Shown here: in pieces, positions 7,802 through 15,225 of the stretch | How positions within the stretch are numbered: position 1 is the stretch's first letter | Layout of the letters: each line of letters begins with the position of its first letter | Assembly (NCBI GenBank): GCA_030950365.1 | Contig: JAUZRQ010000044.1 | Coordinates: forward strand, 1-42,163 | DNA: 42,163 nucleotides | Direction: 5' to 3' | Source of the DNA: Candidatus Zhuqueibacterota bacterium | GTDB lineage: Bacteria; Zhuqueibacterota; Zhuqueibacteria; Zhuqueibacterales; Geothermadaptataceae | The notes under the pieces: model-generated | Databases searched by the model: none | What the model was told of the DNA's origin: nothing | Seen by the model: the letters and a program-made list of their open reading frames with translations, nothing else | Program-made: the position numbers and the translations under genes

Positions 7802-9157
7802 GTGTCCAAGATAAGCACAGATCAGGTTCTGCCGATTCTGGAAACGCACATGCTGGTCGATGGCTATCGGATGGTCCTGGATCTGGAGAAGTCGCAGGGA
7901 CAGTATGTGTACGACGCGCTGAGCCAGCGTCGTTATCTCGATTTGTTTGGCTTTTTCGCAACCGCGCCGATCGGGCACAACCATCCGGCGCTGCAGGAGC
8001 CCGAGTTCGTGGAAAAATTGCTGCGCGTGGCGCGGATCAAGCCGTCAAATTCCGATTTTTATACCCGTGAGATGGCCGAGTTCGTGGATACGTTTTCGCG
8101 CGTGGCCATTCCGGACTATTTACCACATCTGTTTTTCATCAGCGGCGGCGCCCTGGCGGTGGAAAATGCCCTCAAAACCGCGTTCGACTGGAAGGTGCGC
8201 AAGAATTTCAAAAAGGGGTATCAAGAAGAGAAAGGCCATCAGGTCATCCATTTTCGCGAGGCGTTTCACGGCCGTTCGGGATACACATTGAGCCTCACCA
8301 ACACGGCCGATCCGCGCAAATACAAATATTTTCCGAAATTCGACTGGCCGCGGATCACCAATCCCAAAATCACCTTTCCGCTCAGTGCGGAGAACCTCGA
8401 AAAGGTCATTGCGCTGGAAAAGCAGGCCGAAGAAGAGATCAAACAGGCATTTGTGGAGCGCAAGGATGACATCGCCGCCATCATCATCGAGCCGATTCAG
8501 GGCGAGGGCGGCGACAATCATTTCCGGCCGGAGTTTTTCCAGCGGCTGCGCCAGCTTGCCGATGAGAACGAGGCCCTGCTGATTTTCGACGAGGTACAGA
8601 CCGGCGTTGGCCTGACGGGCGAGATGTGGGCGCACCAGGCGCTGGGCACGAAGCCGGATATCATGGCGTTCGGCAAAAAGACGCAGGTGTGCGGCATTCT
8701 GGCCGGTAAGCGCATCGACGAGGTGGAGGGCAACGTATTCGAAGAAAAGAGCCGCATCAATTCTACCTGGGGCGGCAATCTGGTGGACATGGTTCGGTTC
8801 CAGAAATACCTGGAAATCATCGAGCAGGAGAACCTGCTGGAGAACGTTCGCACCACCGGCCGGTATTTTCTGGAGCAGTTGCAGGCCATGGCCGGGCGGC
8901 ATGGCGAGGATGTGATTTCCAATGTGCGCGGTCGCGGCCTCATGCTGGCATTCGATTTACCGAACGAAAAAATCCGCGATCAATTTTTGAGCCGCTGCCA
9001 GCAGAACGGCCTGCTGGTGCTGCCGTGCGGCCACCGTTCGATTCGCGTGCGCCCGATGCTGGACATCCAGCGCGAGCATGTGGATGAAGCCATGGCCATT
9101 TTTGAAAAAAGCCTGAAGGAGGTTCTGGATAAAGCGGTGCACACCGACCGCGTTTAA
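7802..9157 (+). CDS. lat: L-lysine 6-transaminase
   Basis: A 451-residue class-III, PLP-dependent aminotransferase of the LAT family. It moves the epsilon-amino group of lysine to 2-oxoglutarate, giving 2-aminoadipate 6-semialdehyde. Features shared with mycobacterial LAT are NHPAL, KPSNSDFYT, FFISGGALAVENALK, EPIQGEGGDNHFR, LIFDEVQTGVG and FGKKTQVCG, where K292 or K293 is the Schiff-base lysine. GTG 7802 is chosen because AAAGGAGA lies about 8 bases upstream; an in-frame ATG at 7688 would add 38 residues unlike the family. With the upstream aldehyde dehydrogenase it forms a lysine-to-aminoadipate pathway. Assignment to the LAT family is strong. Whether the route is catabolic or feeds a product cannot be read here. 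Confidence 0.9.
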   Translation: MSKISTDQVLPILETHMLVDGYRMVLDLEKSQGQYVYDALSQRRYLDLFGFFATAPIGHNHPALQEPEFVEKLLRVARIKPSNSDFYTREMAEFVDTFSRVAIPDYLPHLFFISGGALAVENALKTAFDWKVRKNFKKGYQEEKGHQVIHFREAFHGRSGYTLSLTNTADPRKYKYFPKFDWPRITNPKITFPLSAENLEKVIALEKQAEEEIKQAFVERKDDIAAIIIEPIQGEGGDNHFRPEFFQRLRQLADENEALLIFDEVQTGVGLTGEMWAHQALGTKPDIMAFGKKTQVCGILAGKRIDEVEGNVFEEKSRINSTWGGNLVDMVRFQKYLEIIEQENLLENVRTTGRYFLEQLQAMAGRHGEDVISNVRGRGLMLAFDLPNEKIRDQFLSRCQQNGLLVLPCGHRSIRVRPMLDIQREHVDEAMAIFEKSLKEVLDKAVHTDRV

Positions 9158-9159
9158 GC

Positions 9160-9897
9160 ATGGCTGAAACGGACAAGGCACCGCCGAACTCGGCGGCGAA
9201 AGTGGAGCGAGCGACCCTGTATGTGGTGAGCACGCCCATCGGCAACCTGCGGGACATCACCCTGCGCGCCATCGATGTGCTGTCGGCCGTGGACCTGGTG
9301 GCGGCGGAGGACACGCGCCACAGCCGCAAGCTGTTCGGGGAATACGGTGTCCGGACGCCGATGATCAGCTTTCACGACTTCAATAAAGAGCGTCAGGCAC
9401 CGAAAATCATAAAAGAGCTGCAGTCCGGCAAGGCCGTAGCGCTAATTTCCGACGCCGGCACCCCGGGCATTTCCGATCCGGGTTTTTATCTGATTCGTGA
9501 GGCCATTCGTACCGGAATCCGGGTGCAGGCCATTCCCGGGCCCACGGCACTGATCCCCGCGCTGATTCTTTCCGGATTGCCGGTGCATCGATTCGTGTTT
9601 GAAGGTTTCCCGCCGCCGAAAAAAGGACGTCGGCGGTTTTTTGAGGCTCTGGCGGGTGAGGAGCGGACGATCATACTGTACGAATCACCGCACCGGTTGC
9701 AGCGCACGCTGGCGGATTTGCTCAGCGCCTGCGGAGATCGCAATGTGGCCATTGCCCGGGAGCTGACTAAAAAATTTGAGGAAATCCTCCGCGGGCGGCT
9801 GTCTGAGTTGATCAAGTCTGTCGAATCCAGACCTCTTAAAGGAGAAATTGTTTTAGTCGTAGAAGGTAAACAAAAGAAGGACAAAGAAAAGGCATGA
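9160..9897 (+). CDS. rsmI: 16S rRNA 2'-O-methyltransferase (C1402)
   Basis: A 245-residue tetrapyrrole-methylase-fold protein of the RsmI family, which methylates the ribose of 16S rRNA C1402 in the decoding centre. Diagnostic segments are LYVVSTPIGNLRDITLRA at the N-terminus, AAEDTRHSRKL, ISDAGTPGISDPG, IPGPTALIPALILSGLP, FEGFPPPKKGRR and LYESPHRL. It begins only 2 bases after the lat stop and overlaps the following phosphatidyltransferase gene by ATGA, so it sits in an operon of unrelated functions. It is somewhat shorter than the E. coli protein at the C-terminus, which is common. No unusual residue is seen. Confidence 0.95.
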   Translation: MAETDKAPPNSAAKVERATLYVVSTPIGNLRDITLRAIDVLSAVDLVAAEDTRHSRKLFGEYGVRTPMISFHDFNKERQAPKIIKELQSGKAVALISDAGTPGISDPGFYLIREAIRTGIRVQAIPGPTALIPALILSGLPVHRFVFEGFPPPKKGRRRFFEALAGEERTIILYESPHRLQRTLADLLSACGDRNVAIARELTKKFEEILRGRLSELIKSVESRPLKGEIVLVVEGKQKKDKEKA

Positions 9898-10520
9898 AAT
9901 CGAATCTGATTATTTTGCCCTCAAGTGTGAAATCCTGGTATCTCAATTTGATGAAACCGGTTTTCGATTTTTTTATTGAACTTGAGATAAACCCTAATTT
10001 TTTCACGACTATAGGGTTTGTTTTAAGCATCATTTCGGCCTATATGTTTGCAACCGGGAGTTTGCGAATGGCGGGGGCACTGGTGCTGCTGGCTGGTACG
10101 TTTGATATCATCGATGGCCGGGTGGCCCGTGCTACCAATCGCGTCACCAAATTTGGCGCGTTGTACGACTCCACCCTTGATCGATACTCAGAAGTGATCG
10201 TTTTTTTTGGCCTGGCCTACTATTTTGTTAGCCAGGGCATGCTGATTACGTCCACAGCCGTTTTCGTGGCCCTGGGCGGCTCGATCATGGTCAGTTATGT
10301 GCGAGCCCGGGCTGAAGGGCTGGGTTTTGAATGCAATGTTGGGCTTATGCAGCGCCCCGAGCGAATTGTTTATCTGGGAGTGAGTGCCCTCATTCATAAA
10401 TATTTGCTCATCATAGCCATTATGTTGATTGCCGTTCTGGCCAATTATACGGCCATCCAGCGATTGTATCATGTCTGGAAGAAGGAAAACGGTGCTAAAT
10501 TTGAAAAGCTCGAGGAGTAG
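9894..10520 (+). CDS. CDP-alcohol phosphatidyltransferase, probably phosphatidylinositol(-phosphate) synthase
   Basis: A 208-residue integral membrane enzyme with the complete family signature D-x2-D-G-x2-A-R-x8-G-x3-D-x3-D: D71, D74, G75, A78, R79, G88, D92 and D96. These residues bind the metals and the CDP-diacylglycerol pyrophosphate. Five or six hydrophobic helices are visible, for example TTIGFVLSIISAYMF and LLIIAIMLIAVLANY. The family joins CDP-diacylglycerol to an alcohol such as glycerol-3-phosphate, serine or inositol phosphate. The next gene makes inositol-3-phosphate, so the acceptor is inferred to be inositol phosphate. It overlaps rsmI by ATGA. Codon use at the 5' end is more AT-rich than in rsmI. 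The enzyme class is sure and the substrate is an inference. Confidence 0.85.
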   Translation: MKSNLIILPSSVKSWYLNLMKPVFDFFIELEINPNFFTTIGFVLSIISAYMFATGSLRMAGALVLLAGTFDIIDGRVARATNRVTKFGALYDSTLDRYSEVIVFFGLAYYFVSQGMLITSTAVFVALGGSIMVSYVRARAEGLGFECNVGLMQRPERIVYLGVSALIHKYLLIIAIMLIAVLANYTAIQRLYHVWKKENGAKFEKLEE

Positions 10521-10603
10521 TTTGTAAAGGCTTCGGATGGCAGATCGATGCTGATGGCTGTGTCATTTTGAACCCTAACAGCTAAGCGAAGGAGGGAAAA
10601 ACG

Positions 10604-11920
10604 GTGGTAGAAAAAGGTGTTGAGATAAAAGCGCCCGAAGGCAAATTAGGAATTTTGACCCCGGGCATGGGCGCCGTGGCAACCACGTTCATTGCCGGGG
10701 TGCTATCGATTCGCAAAGGTCACGGCAAGCCAATCGGTTCGCTCACCCAAATGGGCACCATCCGGCTGGGGAAACGCACGGAAAACCGTTCACCGAAAAT
10801 CAAAGATTTTGTGCCGCTGGCCGAACTGACTGATCTGGTGTTTGGCGGTTGGGATATTTTTGAAGACAATGCCTACGAGGCTGCGATGAAAGCCGGTGTG
10901 CTCGATAAAGATGATATAAACGTGGTCAAAGACGAGCTTCAGCAAATCAAGCCCATGCCAGCCGTGTTTGATCCCGAATATGTTAAAAAGCTGCATGGCA
11001 GCTATGTTAAACAGGGCAAAAACAAAATGGACCTCGCCGAGCAACTGCGTGAAGATATTCGCAATTTTATTAAGAAGAACGGTCTCTCTCGCGCGGTCAT
11101 GGTGTGGTGCGGTTCCACCGAGGTATATCTACAGCCGGATGAAGCGCACACCAGCATCGATAGATTCGAAAAGGCGATGATGGAGAATCATCCGGCCATC
11201 GCGCCGAGCATGCTGTATGCGTATGCGGCCATCAAAGAAGGCATCCCTTATGCCAACGGCGCCCCCAACTTGACCGTGGACATCCCGGCATTGCAGCAAC
11301 TGGCCAAAGACCTGAATGTGCCCATCGCAGGGAAAGATTTTAAAACCGGCCAAACGTTCATGAAAACCCTGCTGGCGCCAGGCTTGAAGGCGCGCTTGCT
11401 CGGGCTGCATGGCTGGTTCTCCACCAACATCCTTGGCAATCGCGATGGGGAGGTGCTGGATGATCCCATGTCGTTCAAGTCCAAAGAAGTAAGCAAGCTG
11501 GGCGTACTCGAGTACATTCTGCAGCCGGACCTGTATCCGGATCTGTACAACAACATTTATCATAAAGTGCGCATCAATTACTATCCACCGCGCGGGGACA
11601 ACAAAGAAGGCTGGGACAACATCGATATCTTTGGCTGGCTCGGCTATCCCATGCAGATTAAGATTGATTTTCTCTGCCGGGATAGCATTCTGGCCGCGCC
11701 CATCGTTCTAGACCTGGCGTTGTTTCTCGACCTGGCGCAGCGTTCCGGCATGCATGGAATCCAGGAATGGCTGTCGTTCTATTTCAAAAGCCCGATGGTC
11801 GCGCCGAACCTGTATCCTGAACATGATATTTTCATTCAACTGATGAAGCTCAAAAACACGTTGCGGCATTTGCGTGGCGAAGAGCTCATCACCCACCTTG
11901 GGCTGGAATACTACGATTAG
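10604..11920 (+). CDS. ino1: Inositol-3-phosphate synthase
   Basis: A 438-residue myo-inositol-1-phosphate synthase, which converts glucose-6-phosphate to inositol-3-phosphate in an NAD-dependent oxidation, cyclisation and reduction. Features are the N-terminal NAD-binding LGILTPGMGAVATTF, VMVWCGSTEVY, the active-site segment AGKDFKTGQT, GWFSTNILGNRDGEVLDDP, and a C-terminal DSILAAPIVLDLA, as in Bacteroidota-type enzymes. The start is GTG 10604, with AAGGAGGG 8 bases upstream. The 83-bp gap after the phosphatidyltransferase contains no obvious terminator. Its product is the head group for inositol phospholipids, which fits the preceding gene. A hairpin at 11961-11994 follows it. Confidence 0.93.
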   Translation: MVEKGVEIKAPEGKLGILTPGMGAVATTFIAGVLSIRKGHGKPIGSLTQMGTIRLGKRTENRSPKIKDFVPLAELTDLVFGGWDIFEDNAYEAAMKAGVLDKDDINVVKDELQQIKPMPAVFDPEYVKKLHGSYVKQGKNKMDLAEQLREDIRNFIKKNGLSRAVMVWCGSTEVYLQPDEAHTSIDRFEKAMMENHPAIAPSMLYAYAAIKEGIPYANGAPNLTVDIPALQQLAKDLNVPIAGKDFKTGQTFMKTLLAPGLKARLLGLHGWFSTNILGNRDGEVLDDPMSFKSKEVSKLGVLEYILQPDLYPDLYNNIYHKVRINYYPPRGDNKEGWDNIDIFGWLGYPMQIKIDFLCRDSILAAPIVLDLALFLDLAQRSGMHGIQEWLSFYFKSPMVAPNLYPEHDIFIQLMKLKNTLRHLRGEELITHLGLEYYD

Positions 11921-11960
11921 CGGTCGGGCAGCTACCGACTGATTTGCCTGAAAGACTCAC

Positions 11961-11994
11961 GAACGGGATTCGGCTAGCATGGCCGATCCCGTTC
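11961..11994 (+). terminator. Stem-loop after ino1 (weak terminator)
   Basis: GAACGGGATTCGGC (11961-11974) pairs with GCCGATCCCGTTC (11982-11994) around a 7-nt loop, with one bulged T. The stem is strong, but the bases after it (GAGATATTAATTTAAC) are A/T-mixed rather than a T-run, so termination may be partial or Rho-aided. Confidence 0.5.
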
Positions 11995-12130
11995 GAGATA
12001 TTAATTTAACAAGGGGCATTCTTGGCCCCACCGGTTCCACACGCTATGATTTGGGATAAACGCACTCGGCTTTCGGGGTTGTTCTGTTTGCCGATTCCTG
12101 AGGGGCCGATCTGAATCCACCAGAACAAGC

Positions 12131-13480
12131 TTGGATGCAGATTTGGGCGAAAAATCACCACTTAAATCGATATTAAAAACGTCCCTGCCAGCGGTTATCG
12201 ACCTGTCCTCCCAGACCATTATGTGGACCGTCGAGGCCATTCTCATCGGCAAGATCAGCGCAGCGGCGTTCGGAGGGGTGGGAATGGCCATTCAGGTCAT
12301 CGTGGTATTTTTGACCATCCTCCTAACCTTTATCGTTGGTTCCTCCCTGATCATCACTCGCTATCTGGGGGCTGGCAATCGCTGGGAAGCGAATCACATT
12401 TTGGGGCAAACGCTGATGCTGGGTATCGTATCGGCGTTTTTGTTGGGGTTTTTGTGGTATTTCGGCGCACCTGAAATCTTTATGCTGATTCGCGAAGCCA
12501 GCGGCGAGGCGCGTCAGGCCGGGATTACCTATTTGAGAACTGTGGCGCTATTTGCGCCGATCATTATAACCAACTTTATGGCCGTGGGCGTGATTCGGGG
12601 GGCAGGTGATACGCTTTATTCCATGTTCGTTAATCTGGGCATCAACACGCTGAATCTGATTTTGGCTCCAATCATGATATTCGGCCTGTTTGGCTTTCCG
12701 CGGCTGGAGGTGTTCGGTGCGGCGCTGGCCGTGGGCATATCGCATACCATTGGGTTCATGGCCACGTTTTACCTGTTGCGCAGCCAGAAGCTATCTTTGT
12801 TTCTGGCGTTTCGCGAAATCACCACCCCCAACTGGCAGACCATCAAGCGGCTGTTTCGGGCCGGCTTGCCAACCACGATCGAGCAGCTCGTCTGGGCGGT
12901 AGGGCAGTTAATTGTCACCAGCTATGCCGCAGTGATCGGCATCACCGTGCTGGCCGCGCATCAGGTGTTCCTGCGCATCCAGGCCATCCTGTCGATGGTG
13001 TACATGGGCTTTGGGCTCGGGGCCATGTCGCTCATGGGAAAAAACCTGGGGGCGGCTCAACGGCGGCTGGCGCAGCGCACGGCGGAAATGACCTCGTGGG
13101 TGGTGTTCGTGTTTGTGCTGCTGGTGGTGGCGGTGATTGTGCTGCTGTCCAAGCGGCTGGTCATGGTATTTACCAGCGATCCACAGGTGGTGCGATTGGG
13201 GGCTGCGGTGATCAAGGTCTTTGCCACGGCGCAAATCCCCAAAGCCGTGGACGGCGTGCTCATGGGCAATCTGCGCGGCGCCGGCGACCTGAAATGGCTG
13301 ATGTGGATCACCATTGCCAGTGTGCTGGTGTTTGAGGTGGGGCTCAACTGGATGATGGTCTTCGTGTTCAATCTTTCTCTCTGGGGCCTGTGGATGATTC
13401 ATATGGCCGATGAAACCATCCGTCTGATTTTAAATACATGGCGCTTTCGCGGCGGGAAATGGAAGTTTATTGATTTGTGA
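12131..13480 (+). CDS. MATE family multidrug/Na+ antiporter
   Basis: A 449-residue polytopic membrane protein of the MATE (NorM/DinF) family, which exports cationic drugs or metabolites in exchange for Na+ or H+. About twelve hydrophobic helices are arranged as two homologous halves. Family segments include SQTIMWTVEAILIGKIS and VGVIRGAGDTLYSM in the first half, with their counterparts AAVIGITVLAAHQVFLRIQ and GNLRGAGDLKW in the second. The start is uncertain: the frame has no ATG before the first helix, and TTG 12131 is the best candidate although no clear ribosome binding site precedes it. The substrate is unknown. The 3' end overlaps a convergent small gene by 14 nt. Confidence 0.88.
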   Translation: MDADLGEKSPLKSILKTSLPAVIDLSSQTIMWTVEAILIGKISAAAFGGVGMAIQVIVVFLTILLTFIVGSSLIITRYLGAGNRWEANHILGQTLMLGIVSAFLLGFLWYFGAPEIFMLIREASGEARQAGITYLRTVALFAPIIITNFMAVGVIRGAGDTLYSMFVNLGINTLNLILAPIMIFGLFGFPRLEVFGAALAVGISHTIGFMATFYLLRSQKLSLFLAFREITTPNWQTIKRLFRAGLPTTIEQLVWAVGQLIVTSYAAVIGITVLAAHQVFLRIQAILSMVYMGFGLGAMSLMGKNLGAAQRRLAQRTAEMTSWVVFVFVLLVVAVIVLLSKRLVMVFTSDPQVVRLGAAVIKVFATAQIPKAVDGVLMGNLRGAGDLKWLMWITIASVLVFEVGLNWMMVFVFNLSLWGLWMIHMADETIRLILNTWRFRGGKWKFIDL

Positions 13481-13739
13481 GGAAAAAAGCAGGCTTTGAA
13501 GCTGATATTTGAGATCGCTGGATAAGCTTTATTGATCGCGCAATTTTTTTTCTTTGTTTCATAGCCTTTTTGCTCAATTCTTCGATCGTGTCTGCCTCCC
13601 CCAGATGTTGTTCTCGCCATTTTGTATAATCGAAAGGTTCTCGTTGAATTCGGGCAATAAACCGCTCCGTCTCAAGCTCACCCAAATATTTGGACAAAAT
13701 TTGATAGCCCTTAATTTTAATTTCTGTGTCAGTCAGCAT
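13467..13739 (-). CDS. Small antitoxin-like protein paired with a PIN gene
   Basis: A 90-residue soluble, charged protein on the minus strand. The pattern TEIKIKGYQILSKYLG, then ERFIARIQREPFDYTKWREQ and a helix-rich basic tail is that of small proteins I recall next to PIN-domain genes in FCB and Chloroflexota genomes, presumed to be antitoxins (family knowledge, not proven here). ATG 13739 is chosen because it begins MLTDTEIKIKG; it overlaps the end of the PIN gene by 11 nt, indicating co-translation when the pair was intact. The surrounding sequence is AT-rich and of opposite strand to everything else, which suggests acquisition. The partner PIN gene is broken, so the gene may be a leftover. 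Confidence 0.6.
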   Translation of the reverse strand: MLTDTEIKIKGYQILSKYLGELETERFIARIQREPFDYTKWREQHLGEADTIEELSKKAMKQRKKIARSIKLIQRSQISASKPAFFLTNQ

Positions 13740-14167
13740 GATCAAACCTCTGAATGAAGTCAATGGGATCGCAAATTTGAATTTGTTTTATGGATTTGGC
13801 CTTCTTCAAAATGCCTTTATCGGTTGTGATGAAACAATCGCGTATTGCCTGAATAGCACAGGCAATATGCAAGGCATCCATTTTTCGAATTCCCAGGTCA
13901 TGCAATTGTTTGGCGGTGGCAATAATCGTTGAGTTTTCTTCGACATCTTCAATTGCCATGCGACGCCATTTGTGAATTCTCAGCATTTTTTCTTCAAAAG
14001 GATTTTGGCTGTTTTCAAAATCCAGAGTGTATGACCACACCAGTCGAATTTTGCCCTCTTTAATCAATGCCTGAATAAAGAGCTTAACATCCGTTTCCAT
14101 GCGAATGGTAATTTATCTCTGATCATCAATACGGACGGTTGAAGTAGCAAATGTCTAAATAGACTTT
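13729..14167 (-). pseudogene. Decayed PIN-domain ribonuclease (toxin-like) gene
   Basis: The readable part (14100 down to 13729, 123 residues) has PIN-domain features: KMDALHIACAIQA with the second-half acidic residue, and DCFITTDKGILKKAK, typical of the C-terminal active site. The N-terminal strand with the first catalytic Asp is missing from this frame but is found just upstream. Reading from 14167, KVYLDICYFNRPY is encoded, then the frame hits TGA. Skipping one T restores DDQR, followed by an in-frame TAA and then ITIRMETDVKLF, the beginning of the readable part. At least one frameshift and one stop have therefore broken the gene, and the expected start codon position reads TTA. A short protein from ATG 14100 would lack the catalytic N-terminus. 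Confidence 0.72.
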
Positions 14168-14583
14168 TAATATTGACTGGCCCCAATACAATCTTTAAAA
14201 AAATAGCATTAAGCACCCTGTATTCTGTTTTGTCTAAATAATAGTAAATTGGTTCAATGGAGTCAATTGTTTCGTCGTAGGTTAGTCGTTTCATATGGAG
14301 CTATACCAGCCACTGGGAATGGCCATCGGCTTGCTAAACATCTGAAATTCAATTTTATCCCCACAAATATTTTTGCTTGATATTCTAAGAAATTTGTGCT
14401 AATGTTAAATCTTTATGTGGATTCTGAATCCCGTTCATTGAGTGGAAAGAAAGCAACAGTTTGCCAGCTTCGATACGCACGTTGTCCTTCCGCGGAAGCC
14501 GCGGGAATGGAAAAACACCGGTTGATCGTTGAATCATTATTGGCTAACGCTCATCAGAACTTTTCCCGATCTGAGGGACGGCT
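14168..14583. other. AT-rich non-coding stretch upstream of tmk
   Basis: About 415 bases between the decayed PIN gene and tmk. The part up to ~14294 contains a minus-strand frame beginning MKRLTYDETIDSIEP; I do not recognise it, it lacks a ribosome binding site and it runs over the broken PIN sequence, so I do not call it. The part from 14370 holds the likely tmk promoter. The rest shows a CCGCGGAAGCCGCGG near-palindrome at ~14490-14510 and nothing else I can name. Confidence 0.5.
14377..14405 (+). promoter_or_regulatory. Probable sigma70-type promoter for tmk operon
   Basis: TTGATA at 14377-14382, a 17-base spacer and TAATGT at 14400-14405, in AT-rich sequence. It would give a leader of about 170 bases before tmk and could serve tmk, the processing protease and ppdK together, since the gaps between those genes are small. 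Confidence 0.45.
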
Positions 14584-15204
14584 TTGTTCATTACCTTTGA
14601 AGGCATCGATTTTTCCGGCAAAACAACGCAGGCCAAAAAGCTGATTCGCCGGCTGCAGAACATGCAGGTACCGGTAATGTATGTTCGCGAGCCCGGTGGC
14701 ACCAAAATCTCCGAGGCCATTCGCGATATTTTGTTGGACCGAAAGAATCTGGAAATGCATGCGAACACTGAGCTGTTGCTGTATATGGCCGCGCGTTCGC
14801 AGATCGTGCAGGAAATCATCAAGCCGGCGTTGCAGGCGGGAAACGTGGTCATTTGCGATCGCTACATCGATTCCAGTATGGCGTACCAGGGTTACGGCCG
14901 CGGACTCGATCTGGTTCTTGTCCGGCAACTCAACGATTTTGCCACTACACAACTGAAACCAGATATGACCTTTCTGCTCGATATTTCCCCGGACCTGGCC
15001 GCGCAGCGCCGGCAAAGAAAGGGACGCCAGCAGGATCGGATGGAAATCGAAACCCGGGAGTTTCATGCCAGAATTCGCGATGGATATCTCAAACTCGCCG
15101 AGGCGGAACCGCAGCGATTCGTTGTCCTGAATGGCGAGCTGGCTTCCGAAGAGATCCATCGCCTGATCTGGCAAAAGGTCGAACCCCAATTGAATCAGCG
15201 ATAA
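14584..15204 (+). CDS. tmk: Thymidylate kinase
   Basis: A 206-residue dTMP kinase, which phosphorylates dTMP to dTDP with ATP for DNA synthesis. The P-loop is FEGIDFSGKTT (residues ~4-14), the DR motif is ICDRYIDSSMAYQG with the substrate-binding Arg, and the LID region is RQRKGRQQDRME. VREPGGT, which contacts the nucleotide, is also present. The length is normal. The start is TTG 14584: the protein begins at the family's usual place (FITFEG) and GAGGGA lies 5 bases upstream, while no ATG or GTG is available. It is the first gene of an apparent tmk-protease-ppdK run. Confidence 0.95.
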   Translation: MFITFEGIDFSGKTTQAKKLIRRLQNMQVPVMYVREPGGTKISEAIRDILLDRKNLEMHANTELLLYMAARSQIVQEIIKPALQAGNVVICDRYIDSSMAYQGYGRGLDLVLVRQLNDFATTQLKPDMTFLLDISPDLAAQRRQRKGRQQDRMEIETREFHARIRDGYLKLAEAEPQRFVVLNGELASEEIHRLIWQKVEPQLNQR

Positions 15205-15225
15205 ATTGCACGGGAGGTTTTGCCT

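Noticed and set aside
14064-14294. Minus-strand frame beginning MKRLTYDETIDSIEP
   Set aside because: It runs through the broken PIN gene in the wrong frame and has no ribosome site. Its first 40 residues could be a fossil of another gene, which I cannot identify.
14396-14644. Plus-strand frame overlapping the start of tmk
   Set aside because: It ends inside tmk in another frame, resembles nothing and has no good start signal.
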